DNA of 64,000 nt. It comes from Rhypophila decipiens. Its lineage: Eukaryota > Ascomycota > Sordariomycetes > Sordariales > Naviculisporaceae. Location: contig MU858053.1 in the NCBI GenBank assembly GCA_033297075.1, forward strand, positions 62,001-126,000. Reading direction: 5' to 3'. The notes under the pieces were generated by a model. It did not search any database. It saw nothing but the letters and a program-made list of their open reading frames with translations, and was not told the DNA's origin. Both the position numbers and the translations under genes were made by a program. Positions 24,382 to 33,830 of the stretch are shown one piece after another; position 1 is the stretch's first letter, and every line of letters begins with the position of its first letter.

Positions 24382-24387
24382 TATAAA
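24382..24387 (+). promoter_or_regulatory. TATA box of histone H1
   Basis: TATAAA lies 192 bp upstream of the H1 start codon and is followed by a C/T-rich leader, the same arrangement and spacing as in the phosphoketolase promoter. An ACGCG core occurs in the leader at about 24503. Confidence 0.5.
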
Positions 24388-24573
24388 TCACCTGAACCCC
24401 CCGGATCGCACCTCCCCGCCCGGTGTTCTCGATCCCCCTTCCCTTCTCCTTTCACACCACCGCCGATATCTCATTTACATCTGATCAGTTCTCATCCAAA
24501 AGACGCGACTAAATCACTTTTTGCTCATCACGACCATTATTTTAAATCCCAACACTCACATCTCTCAATCAAA

Positions 24574-25661
24574 ATGCCTCCGAAAGCAGCCACCAAGACC
24601 GACGCCAGTGCCACCAAGGCCGCGAAGGGACCTTCTTATCAGGTGTGTATATCCCCAGATCCATTGTGCTTTTTTGAGACGTGTCTTGTTCAATAGCTGA
24701 CGCAGATTAGGACATGATCACTGACGCCATTGTCGCGGTAAATAAACCCGGTTTCTTTTTTGTTTTTGGTGCATGGCGTCTTGGGGACCGGTCGGGAATG
24801 AGGCCATGCTCACTCTGCCCTCCCGCACCGCGTCCTGATGACGACGAGTTTTCGTGCCTTTCTCTCAACACAACATCATGCTGACCCTGCTTCATAAACT
24901 GTAGCTTAAGGAACGCAATGGCTCAAGGTTCGTAGCACTCGCTTCATTTTTTCGCCTTCTTCCTTCACACAACATGAAACCCCCCCGCACGTCGGCTTTC
25001 ATCAGCCATTGTCATTCGTTCACTTTCAATGAACCACATGCTAACACACCACCAGCCGACCAAACCTGAAGAAGTATGTCAAGGCCAACAACACCATCAA
25101 CGTTGGCGACAAGATGTTCGATTCACTTTTCAACAAGGCCCTGAAGGCTGGTGTTGACAAGGGCATCTTCCAACAGCCCAAGGGCCCCTCTGGCAGCACC
25201 AAGCTTGCCAAGCCCGTCAAGGCTGCTCCTGCACCCAAGAAGGAGAAGCCAGCAACCTTAAAGGCCGAGAAGCCCGCAAAGGCCGAGAAGAAGGAGAAGC
25301 CCGCAAAAGAGGTGAAGGAGAAGAAGGCCCCTGCCTCTAAGAAGGAGAAGCCAGCAAAGGCCGCTCCGGCAGCAAAGGAGAAGAAGGAGAAGCCCGCAAA
25401 AGAGGTCAAGGAGAAGAAGGCCGCCGCTCCCAAGAAGGTACGTGACATGAACGCGTCTCTCTCCCTGACTTCAATTGTCTAACAATTTCCCAGGCCGCCG
25501 CCAAGCCCGCCGCCGACCTGAAGAAGACAAAGACTGGACGTGTCGCGAAGGCACCTGCGGCCAAGGCCAAAGCACCTGCCAAGGCACCCGCGAAAAAGGC
25601 TGCTGCCACCAAGAAGGCAACCCCAAAGAAAAAGGAAGCCGAGCCAGCGGCATCGTCATGA
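24574..25661 (+). CDS. hH1: Linker histone H1
   Basis: Five exons: 24574-24642, 24711-24737, 24905-24927, 25056-25437 and 25494-25661, encoding 222 residues. Exons two and three are only 27 and 23 nt. Joined, they give a continuous globular H1 domain (about residues 19-90: SYQDMITDAIVALKERNGSS, then RPNLKKYVKANN and MFDSLFNKALKAGVDKGIF). A long Lys/Ala/Pro tail follows with repeated EKPAK and KEKKAA units, which neutralises linker DNA. H1 binds the nucleosome dyad and linker DNA; Neurospora hH1 and Aspergillus hhoA are the equivalents. The genes are intron-rich in these fungi too. All four introns are GT-AG; donors of introns two (GTAAAT) and three (GTTCGT) are weaker. The protein-family match across each joint supports the model. 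Confidence 0.93.
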
Positions 25662-26908
25662 TGTGCTCGTCCTGATCTGTCATGACTTTTCTTGTTGTCT
25701 TTTCACGGCTCTTTAAACAAACTGGCGTTTCGGGTCTGGTGGTATCATTTGGTGGGGGGGTTTTCGCACATGGGCTTATTTCATGACCAAGCGCTTGGCA
25801 CTGGTTTTTATAGTATATCTCGGGGGGCTTTTGGATTGCGTGTCGGATTGGATGTGATGAGTCTTGTTTGGGTTGGGCTACTGTAATTATACCAAATGGT
25901 TGGCTATGAGATTTGTGCGAATGAATTTCATTCTCGGATTGTTCAAACTTTTTTTCCCTGATCGATTTTCTTGTCAGCCTGTGGTTTGTTTACATCTTTT
26001 TTCTTTTTTGCCTGTGTTCGTGCTTTGAAGCGACAGGCATGACACGTCTCCGCTGTGCTGTGCTCCTTTGTCCGCACCTCGCGAGTTCAGTTTGACGCGG
26101 TTTGTTGACCCTCGTGGGCCACCTTCACAGCTTCAACCAGGGGGTCGCTTGCTACGTACCTCAGCTTACCAAACAGGGACCCACATTCATCGACATGCAG
26201 GGAATGTCCATCCGTATCTCGGAGCAGTTTGCCATGGATGATATGCCTCGCAAAATCTGACAACAAAATGATAACCAGTCTCAAGTGAGTTCTGATGGTC
26301 TCATTGACGTGGGCCGGATGAGAATGTCAAACTCAAGTTGTTCAACAGATGAAATGTTAGGGTAAAAGGATAGCTACACCGTCCGCCGTTGACGTTCTGA
26401 ACCCGGATGAAACCGTCTTAGTCCGTGCACCTAGTGCTACCGGCGCGGAAGATCCCTGGGCTTCCAGGACCCACTGGTTTACGTTGACTTGCAGAAGAGG
26501 GGCAGCGGCTCGATCTTAGCAATCCAACGGACATGGCGGTGATTGCCCCACCCGCGAACGTCCAGTCCATCAGCTCAGGGATCGCGGGCCTAACAGAAGC
26601 TTTGCACATTGAGCAGCAGGGGACGTATACTCAGCACCATCAGAAAAGAGGGCCGCCGCCTACCACAGAAGCAATCCGAAAGCCAATTGATTTTCTCCGA
26701 CCCAAACCATAATCGAACGAATGCGTGCATGAGATCAAGGCGCCCATCAACAATGGGTCGCTTCCACTTGCTCAACAGCACCTGCCTAGCTTGATCAACC
26801 AATTCCACGATCGCCGCTCCTAGATTCGCTCCTAGATTCGCACCTGCCCTGGCCTCTGAATGCCCTCTAGGCACTTTCACATTGCAGCAAGCTCCAAGAC
26901 CGCCTGCC
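25662..26908. other. Intergenic, H1 3' region and upstream region of the proline-rich gene
   Basis: The first 250 bp are T/G-rich on the plus strand, as expected for the H1 3' UTR. The rest holds short unbiased frames and a short near-repeat (GATTCGCTCCTA, then GATTCGCACCTG, around 26822-26848). No other feature was found. Confidence 0.45.
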
Positions 26909-28990
26909 ATGTCGCAATCATCCTCGTCCTTGGGGTCAAACAACCCGTTCCGCCGGAAACCTGCGAGCGCCCCGGTTCCCCAAAACCCAGGCAACCCGTC
27001 GGTGTTCCTTGCTAGTCCCTCCACCGTTGATGGACTGGCAATCGCGAATACGGCGATACCCACAAATTCAGGCGCCCTGTCGAGCAGTGATCAATTTCGA
27101 AATCAACTCCGAACTCTTGCGCAGTCATCACAGCCAGCGCCAGCGCCAGCGACGACGTTCCAAAAATCGAAAGTGGTGAAGAAGGTGCGAGTGCAATCGC
27201 CGCCACCATCATCTCCCGAGTCAGCAGGGATTCCCGATCGATATTCGCTGGCAGGCCGTGGGAAATATGGAGCATATGAGGACGATGATGAGAGCGAGAG
27301 TAGTGACGACGAGGCCGACACCGATGTCGAGATCCCCACTCTAGATCCGTTTGGGAATGAGCCGATTCGAGCGCTGTCAGAGGAAGACGATGACATACCC
27401 ACACGGAGAGAAACCCCGAATTCTGTCCAAGAGTCATCAGGGGGTCTCGAGGCGGCCCTCGCCGAAGTCACAAGTGCTTCCAGCGCAACAACAGGAAATC
27501 CAGGGATCAGGGCCACACTGGATGTGAGTGCGTTCGGACGGCTCCTATTGACAGGCGAGAGTGGTGGTTTGGAACGTATATCTTCAGCAAGCCTCAAATC
27601 AGCCCTGATAGAAGACACCCCGAGAATCGTGCATCAGGCTTCAGGTTCTGCTGAACCTGAGACTGAACGTCATGAGGTATCAGGAAGGGCTCAAGCGAGG
27701 AAGCCACCTCCTGCCCCCAGCTCGCGGCATGGAAAACTGATAAATGTCTATTTGAAGCCCCGGCCAGCATCTACGACACCGAATGCCGCAATGCCGCCTT
27801 CCTCATCACCGCACTCAGATGGTGAATTTGGTGCAAACCTGCCAATCTCTCCGCTCCAACAGTTGACCTCAACGCCGTCAGATATCAATAAACCGCTGCC
27901 TCCTGCCCCGTTTGGACCTGGCCACAACGACGGTGAGAGTATTTTTGACCGTGAGGCAGCTGGGAAAGTCCCGGAACTGGATGTGGATACAGATGAACTG
28001 CGTCTGCAAGAGCAAATAACGCCAGTCCCGCCAAACCTCTCCCATTCAGCTTCGATCCCATCATCTCCGCTAGCACAATCGCCCCTGAAGCCGCCGCCCC
28101 CACCACGACGCCAGCCTCATGGAAGATCGGATAGCAAGTTGTCCGTTTCAAGCATACCGACATCCACCGCACAGCTTGAAGGCATAGAAGCGTCACCGAG
28201 ACGATCATCACAAGAGTCTGTCCGGTCACGTTCCTCGAGCCTGCGCGCCAATGTGCATGCTCCGGCACCACCCCCTCCAAGAAGATCAGGTCACGCACCG
28301 CCGCCGCCACCACCACAACGTGGCACAAACGCCTTCGTCTCGCCGTCGAGTTCCAGCTTTTCCAGCTTCACAGCTCCCATTGCCGAAAAAACTCCTTCCG
28401 ATGACGTCGAATCTCCCCTTCCCATATCATCCAACCACCTGACAGCCTCTGACGACAGCAAGGCGGGGTCCAACATGAATATTAACCTTACGCCAGGAAG
28501 TGCCATAGAGCAAGCCACTAGTCCCACCATAGGTCTCCATCCAAACCATAGCTCGTCCAAGCTCCCGCCACCGCCTCCTCCTGCGCGTAGTGTATCTGTC
28601 CGCTCAAAACGACCGGCTAGTGTTTCTTCGCTGGATGCCACATCACGACGGGTCACGGGGTCAAGCCATTCGTCGTCGATGGCGCCGCCACCTCCCCCGC
28701 CGCCGAGCAGACAGCGCGGCGGCAGTAAGGGGAGTTTGGATGGGTCGGCGGCTAACAACGGGCTTGCTGCTGGGAGGAGCTCGATGGATGGCGTTCGCGT
28801 TTTGCCCGGGACACTAGCTGAGGAGCCGGGGTTGGTGGCAGATGGTGGCGGTTCAACGGCGCTAGGTGGTGGCATTGACAATGGCACTGGCACTGGCATG
28901 TCGGCTAATGATATACTTGCTGATCTAACGGCTCTTCAGCGGGAGGTGGACGCTCTACGTGGCCGGTATGAGAAGGGGGGTAGTAAGTAG
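26909..28990 (+). CDS. Proline/serine-rich protein with N-terminal NPF motif, function unknown
   Basis: A single exon of 693 residues; ATG at 26909 is the first in the frame. The protein is predicted to be mostly disordered. It starts MSQSSSSLGSNNPFRRKP, where NPF is the core of an EH-domain ligand. It has an acidic patch (about 125-150, DDDESESSDDEADTDVE). From about residue 390 it carries several poly-proline tracts (PPPPPRRQPHG, PPPPRRSGHAPPPPPP, PPPPPPARS, PPPPPPPPSRQRGG) that could bind SH3, WW or profilin. It ends in a short amphipathic segment, SANDILADLTALQREVDALR. These features are typical of cortical actin and endocytic adaptors such as verprolin-like proteins, but I do not recognise a WH2 domain or any specific family, so this role is only an inference. 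Codon use matches neighbouring real genes, which supports it being coding. Confidence 0.75.
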   Translation: MSQSSSSLGSNNPFRRKPASAPVPQNPGNPSVFLASPSTVDGLAIANTAIPTNSGALSSSDQFRNQLRTLAQSSQPAPAPATTFQKSKVVKKVRVQSPPPSSPESAGIPDRYSLAGRGKYGAYEDDDESESSDDEADTDVEIPTLDPFGNEPIRALSEEDDDIPTRRETPNSVQESSGGLEAALAEVTSASSATTGNPGIRATLDVSAFGRLLLTGESGGLERISSASLKSALIEDTPRIVHQASGSAEPETERHEVSGRAQARKPPPAPSSRHGKLINVYLKPRPASTTPNAAMPPSSSPHSDGEFGANLPISPLQQLTSTPSDINKPLPPAPFGPGHNDGESIFDREAAGKVPELDVDTDELRLQEQITPVPPNLSHSASIPSSPLAQSPLKPPPPPRRQPHGRSDSKLSVSSIPTSTAQLEGIEASPRRSSQESVRSRSSSLRANVHAPAPPPPRRSGHAPPPPPPQRGTNAFVSPSSSSFSSFTAPIAEKTPSDDVESPLPISSNHLTASDDSKAGSNMNINLTPGSAIEQATSPTIGLHPNHSSSKLPPPPPPARSVSVRSKRPASVSSLDATSRRVTGSSHSSSMAPPPPPPPSRQRGGSKGSLDGSAANNGLAAGRSSMDGVRVLPGTLAEEPGLVADGGGSTALGGGIDNGTGTGMSANDILADLTALQREVDALRGRYEKGGSK

Positions 28991-29830
28991 GTAAGGGTTG
29001 AGACCTTGCTGGGTGTTTGTCGAATATATATGTCGTATGGTTCGAACGGCTGAATGGTCGGACTCTAAATAAGATGGTTTTTTTTCTTCTTTGGTATCAA
29101 AGTGCTAGTATCTTGTGCATTATTACATTACGGTAGAAAGGTGTACGGCGTTGGTTTTCGTTGGTGTCGGTACCTGGACTGGAAGCCTGGCTGACTGGCT
29201 GGCTGCTTCAACTTTTCAGGGTTGGTGTTTTATATATTTGCTTAGGTTCCGGTTTGTGGATAAGAAAGGAGCCGGGGTATTGGCTCCTTTGATACTCCGT
29301 ATCTATCCTTTTTTGTCTATGTGAGAGTGTCTTCTCGGCAGGCAGCGTTCATATATATCAATAGAGCTGGACTTTATGTTTGTGAATATCTCCTCCGTGT
29401 GATACCTCATTATTCTCTCGATGTTATGGTACGTAGCTTGATGAGTTCCTCCATCATGGATCTGTCCAGGATTTTGGATGTTTGCTTTGGTAGGTATGCA
29501 TATTAAGGTCCTGTATCTATAGGCATGATATCGTCCATGGGTCTAGGTTAACGCTGAGATCACGGCGTTGGCTGAAAGACATAATCGAGATTAGATGCTT
29601 ATTGGTAAGGTTGATGATAAGAACTGTATCTCGACGATTCTATCCGTTTTCTCTTTTAACTGCCAAGTATTGTGGTGTTTTTTCACCATTATGGCGGCCA
29701 AGCCACAGTGGCTGTGTTGTCAAACGGAAACACGCCTTGGGAGGACCTTGACGAGAAGACAGATTTGTCGGACCTTTTCTGTCATGGGACACTCTCTAGT
29801 TCAGGGCAACGGAAGACATCGTAATTTGTT

Positions 29831-30169
29831 GAGCAGTGGCGTTTTTCTTTGAGAACCTTACACGCGCACATGGAAAGGAAAATAGATCTGAGGCCTTTAA
29901 ATTAACTTTACACATATGAGCAAGAACTCTGAGAATCTTTCTCTTGGCTGCCTAACCTTATCTTGAGCGATTTCATTCATGACTACGCGTACACGGCGAA
30001 GATGGCGGCATTCGTCACGAGCAGTGGCGTTCTTTTGGGGGAAAAAACCTTGAACGTCCACACTTCCACATGGGGTGAATTAGATTTGAGGCTTTTCGGT
30101 TCTCAAGCCATGGAATTAACTCTACGAGTCAAAGATCTGATTTTTTTCTCTTCTAAATGCCTAACTCTA
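29831..30169. repeat. Diverged direct duplication (two copies of about 130-150 bp)
   Basis: Copy one is 29831-29960 and copy two 30019-30169. Shared blocks occur in the same order: GAGCAGTGGCGTT, TCTGAGGCCTTT / TTTGAGGCTTTT, AATTAACTTTAC / AATTAACTCTAC, a TTTCTCTT tract, and TGCCTAACCTTA / TGCCTAACTCTA. Many differences are C/T or G/A. The copies are old and gapped. A duplicated non-coding stretch or transposon remnant are both possible. Confidence 0.5.
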
Positions 30170-31500
30170 TTGGACACGTATGCGTAAAAAGAGACATGGA
30201 ACTATGGCTTTGAGTATTTTCTTTCTCGTCACGCCGGAACGCCCAGTAGAGTGAGGCAGCCACTCTTGAAAGTTTATTGGGCCTTTGTCACCTAAGACTT
30301 CAGTCCCGGGAATTTTCAAGTCGACTTTGACATGACCGGTACCTACCGAGAGCAAGACTTTATACAGTTTGGTATTTCTCTCAAACGTGGCTCGGGACTC
30401 TGTCTGACGACGGTAGGTTGCGGACTGACAACAAGACGGCTAGGTACAAATTCTCGTATGGTAATGCTTGAGCACATCTCGACATGTTCTTCCGTCAGGT
30501 CATCATCTACCCACCCACTCACCCATATGACCTTACGAGTATATCATGATCTCAGCTGATGCGTCAATGGCGAGAAAATCCGGCCTCCCCAACAACACGT
30601 CTCGGTACAGATGGTGAGTGCACCATACACCACAATAGATATAGATGCCTCCATTTACACATCCATAACTTTCAGGCACTTTAACCTCCTTCCCTCCCTG
30701 CCCCGACTATGTCCTCGAACTGCTTGCTTCAACCGCCTTTCGGTACCCGTCCGTACCTAAGTAGTAAGGTAAGTAACCTAGAAGCACCAACACAGACGAC
30801 AAGACAAGAAAGCAAAACCACCACTGGACATTACTGTAGTCAAGTTTCATGATTCTGATACAAATACTTACTTACGGATACCTGCCCATGAATTACCAAA
30901 CTACGTACGTACAACTACTAAATACCAATCCAGTAATCGCTGCGTAACTTGGCGAAAAAAGGCGGAAGCTAGCAAAGATCAGCTAGGTACGGATACGTCA
31001 GGCAAGTACATTACAGTATAGTACCTGGTAGCTTAAAGTTGCCCTCTGCGTGTACAGTTGCAATGTATCCGTACTGTACCTTTTTTAAAGTTGTTTGATC
31101 GTCTTCTAGCTCGTTTATCAGATGTTCCATACTGCTGTGACGTCTCCTCATCCTCGGTTAATCTTTCCCCTCCTCACCATCAAACTAACTGCTTACCATT
31201 CCCGGGAAAGCAAAAAAACACAAAAGATTTACTTAAGAATAAGAGAAATGAATAAAGTGATTAAACTTGAATTGATAAACACTGTTAAAGTGGTTTTATT
31301 TTCCCTTGCTTTTTTATTTTTCTCTTCACTGAAGAGTTAAAATGACGGACAGTTAGTTCACAGCGTGCATGTGTTAGTTGTGCACATTCTTCAACGTTCC
31401 GCGCAGTTACTAGAATCTTTTTGGCCGCACTACCTACCTAGGTATCTAGATTATCATATCATGGCAAATCAATGCGATGCCTTACAAAGCCCATCAACAA

Positions 31501-31780
31501 GGCGCCTAATATACAGGCACCAATCTTCTTATATACAGACACTGCTCTTGTAGAATACGCCTTAATTAGCTGGAATAAATATCTCAAATAGCTGGAACAA
31601 ACACCTTGACTGGATGGGAATAGAGGCCTTAACTGGCTGGGACAAATGCTTTGACTAGCTAGAATAAATGCCCTCACTAGCTAAAATAAATGTCTTGACT
31701 GCCTGGAATAAATGCCTTGAGAAAGTGAAACTGGACTGGTGCCTGTACACAAGAGTATTGGTGCCTGAATATGAGGCGCC
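31501..31780. mobile_element. Candidate MITE-like element with inverted terminal repeats and internal minisatellite
   Basis: A 280-bp unit is bounded by inverted repeats at 31501-31542 and 31739-31780. The outer 24 bases match at 22 positions (starting GGCGCCT and ending GCACCAAT in both), and about 35 of 42 match over the full arm, most differences being transitions. The flanks read ATCAACAA (31493-31500) and ATCAGCAA (31781-31788), a candidate 8-bp target-site duplication with one A/G change, the length typical of hAT-type transposition. The interior is a 22-bp tandem array. No coding capacity is present, so any movement would need a transposase supplied elsewhere. The boundary structure is seen directly; mobility is inferred from one copy. 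Confidence 0.55.
31567..31721 (+). repeat. 22-bp tandem repeat, seven imperfect copies
   Basis: Copies begin at 31567, 31589, 31611 (23 bp), 31634, 31656, 31678 and 31700. The consensus starts TAGCTGGAATAAATGCC and ends TTGAC. Differences between copies are largely C-to-T and G-to-A (for example AACAAACACC against AATAAATGCC, and CTGG / CTAG / CTAA), as expected if repeat-induced point mutation acted on a once more uniform array. The array sits inside the inverted repeats of the element at 31501-31780. Confidence 0.8.
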
Positions 31781-32201
31781 ATCAGCAACGGCACATCATC
31801 CACGGACATTTGGTCATCACAAAGACTCTCTCGTCTGCCGTTAAGCATGGAATAACCAAAAAGGTAGGCTTGATTAGGTCAAAGACCAAAAACAAGAATT
31901 AGAATAGAGATAGACAAGAATGTCCCTCCCCCAAAAAGCAAATGGTAACAATCCTTCCCGCTTGTCCAGTCCCGGCCGAGTGGACATAAAGAAACTCTAC
32001 TCCATTCGTGTGGGTATATACGCTCCGTATGTAAACACCAACAGCGCCCCTAAATGCTCCAACTCCCAACTTCCCAGACACGCATATCCCTCTAGGAAGA
32101 TGAAAACGCCCCTCTTTTTGCAAAGAGACAATGGCCCGGGGTATCAAAGTTCGTTAATGCATGTCCACCAGGAAGGAATCCAGCTCCTTCAGCGGGACGG
32201 C

Positions 32202-33830
32202 TCATTTCACACAGATGTTTTTGTCGAGAGCACCGATCGCCCGTGCATCCATCTCACGCCCGCTTCTAGAGGACGAACCATTGACCGACCCTCTGGAGCT
32301 GGAGGGAGTCCTTGGCGAAGGTGCCTTGGGTGAGGGATTGCCCCCATTCACCCCCGAGTTCGAACTTCCAGACTCGGGAAGGGCTGAATCAGGATGTAGC
32401 AGCGAGTTTACAGTGACCTTGCTGTTGCCAGCTGACGGCCCATCTGCACCATTTCCTTCGGGGGTTTTACTTCGAGGTGGAGAGGTCGACCGAGTCTGGG
32501 GCGGGTGGCTAACTGTCGTCGACGGAGTGATTTGGGGCTGTTGACCCAAGGCTGGCAGTGGCCCCGACCGAGGCCGAGATGCGAGCTCTGGGTCGATCAT
32601 GTTGGCCGCCTGTCTGGCAGTAGCTTGTAGTTGTTGCGGGGTAGGCACGTCGGCGGTCGTTAATGGCAGCAGCGGTGCTGCGAGAGCTGAACGTGGCGAT
32701 GGTATACGCTGTTGGTGTTGAGAAGGCGTCGGCTGCTGGTGATGTTGTTGTTGCTGCTGATACTGCTGATACTGCTGATGCGGTGAACGTGGTTGATTGA
32801 GCGTGGGATACGGCTGCGGCAAGGACATCCCCGGGGTGGGGTGCAAGGCGCCAACCTGTTGAGGTGGTGGTAACCGGTCATACTGATGATGTACCGGTCC
32901 ATGGGAATATGTTAGCGACGGCGGCTGAGCGTGGTGCTGCTGTGGAGGTGGCAGAGTTGGATGATGGTAATGTTGCGGATGCTGTGAATGCTGCGGATGT
33001 TGCGGATGCTGTGAATGCTGAGGATGTTGCGGATGCTGAGCATGTTGATACTGAGGATGTGGCAGAGGGTGCGAGTAGTGCGCGGGGCCGTATGATGTAG
33101 GTGTCGTGACAGGAGACGGTGACCAGGCAGCGCTGGGCTGTGAGTACGAAGCCGGGGGCTGGGAATAGGCAGGCGGATAGGCCTGGAGATTGCTTGGCTG
33201 CGGCGGAGGGCCATAGGAGGGCAGGTGATGCATCGGACTTCTCATCGCGGCCGGCCCAGAGGGCTCGAGATTTGGCTCTTTGTAGAGGTTCGATGGGGGC
33301 GTGACATTTCTCAGGTTTGGATCCTTGGTAGGTTCGGTAAGCGTGGTATCGGACCTCCTATAGTAGGATATCAAGTGCAAGTGTTGGCCCTGAGTAGTGG
33401 TGAGACTATACGATTGCTTCATGAGCCCATCTTGCTTGTAACGATATCCCTCCGGCTCCGGCTCTCCTCCATCGTCCTGGTTCTCGTCGCTATCACCGCG
33501 GGCAGAATCTGGACTTCTGCCGGCTGTCCGCCTGCCACCTCCAAAGCCGCTGGATCTCTTGCCCTCCATCTCCCGATATGTGAGAAAGCTCCCAGACACA
33601 CGACTGGCACTCCATGACTTTCCATCCGTCCACCTCCGCATGCCGGCCTCCTTCTCGTCCCAGACGAAGACAGAGCCGGATGTGATCAACCCACGCTCCT
33701 TCTCTGATAGTCGGCGCTGGACTCGAGGCAGCATTCCGATCCGACAAGCTTCGAATAGCTTGATCGCATCGGCAGGTGTCTTGACAGAACCATGGTATGT
33801 TTCTAGCAGCTGGGGAGCGTGGTTTGCCAT
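32202..33830 (-). CDS. Pac2-type WOPR (Gti1/Pac2 family) transcription factor
   Basis: A single exon of 542 residues. The WOPR DNA-binding domain occupies the N-terminus: part one at about 10-90 (TYHGSVKTPADAIKLFEACR, LPRVQRRLSEKER, RRWTDGKSWSASRVSGSFLT) and part two at about 128-160 (GYRYKQDGLMKQSYSLTT, HLHLISYYRR). The wording KSWSASRVSGSFLTYREMEG is typical of Pac2 rather than of the Wor1/Ryp1/Sge1 branch. These factors control morphological switching, conidiation and sexual development. The rest is Pro/Gln/His-rich, with a QHP repeat encoded at 32971-33060 and a glutamine-rich patch. ATG at 33830 is the first in frame; the frame is open to 33983 but only from a TTG. A 45-codon upstream frame (ATG 34072, stop 33935) precedes it on the same strand and could act as a uORF. 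The assignment to the family is firm, the branch likely. Confidence 0.92.
   Translation of the reverse strand: MANHAPQLLETYHGSVKTPADAIKLFEACRIGMLPRVQRRLSEKERGLITSGSVFVWDEKEAGMRRWTDGKSWSASRVSGSFLTYREMEGKRSSGFGGGRRTAGRSPDSARGDSDENQDDGGEPEPEGYRYKQDGLMKQSYSLTTTQGQHLHLISYYRRSDTTLTEPTKDPNLRNVTPPSNLYKEPNLEPSGPAAMRSPMHHLPSYGPPPQPSNLQAYPPAYSQPPASYSQPSAAWSPSPVTTPTSYGPAHYSHPLPHPQYQHAQHPQHPQHSQHPQHPQHSQHPQHYHHPTLPPPQQHHAQPPSLTYSHGPVHHQYDRLPPPQQVGALHPTPGMSLPQPYPTLNQPRSPHQQYQQYQQQQQHHQQPTPSQHQQRIPSPRSALAAPLLPLTTADVPTPQQLQATARQAANMIDPELASRPRSGPLPALGQQPQITPSTTVSHPPQTRSTSPPRSKTPEGNGADGPSAGNSKVTVNSLLHPDSALPESGSSNSGVNGGNPSPKAPSPRTPSSSRGSVNGSSSRSGREMDARAIGALDKNICVK

Larger units (their letters stand above)
19968..24573. 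other. 4.6-kb gene-poor region before histone H1
   Basis: Somewhat AT-richer than the genes, with no frame carrying their codon bias. Points noted inside are an 8-G run near 20175, a short hairpin GTCACC-GATGC-GGTGAC (20796-20812), a 102-codon frame with a hydrophobic start (21612-21920, minus), and a tRNA-like fragment (23226-23262, minus). The final 200 bp form the H1 promoter. No known transposon protein is recognisable. Confidence 0.45.
28991..32201. other. 3.2-kb gene-poor region with repeats
   Basis: No convincing gene. It contains a diverged direct duplication (29831-30169), several TACGGATAC-type motifs (29292, 30875, 30989, 31065), and an inverted-repeat element (31501-31780). The final 400 bases are the likely 3' UTR of the Pac2-type gene. 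Confidence 0.5.

Noticed and set aside
32941..33062. Regularly spaced repeats that could be mistaken for a CRISPR array
   Set aside because: They are in-frame QHP codon repeats inside the Pac2-type gene, without spacers, in a eukaryotic genome.
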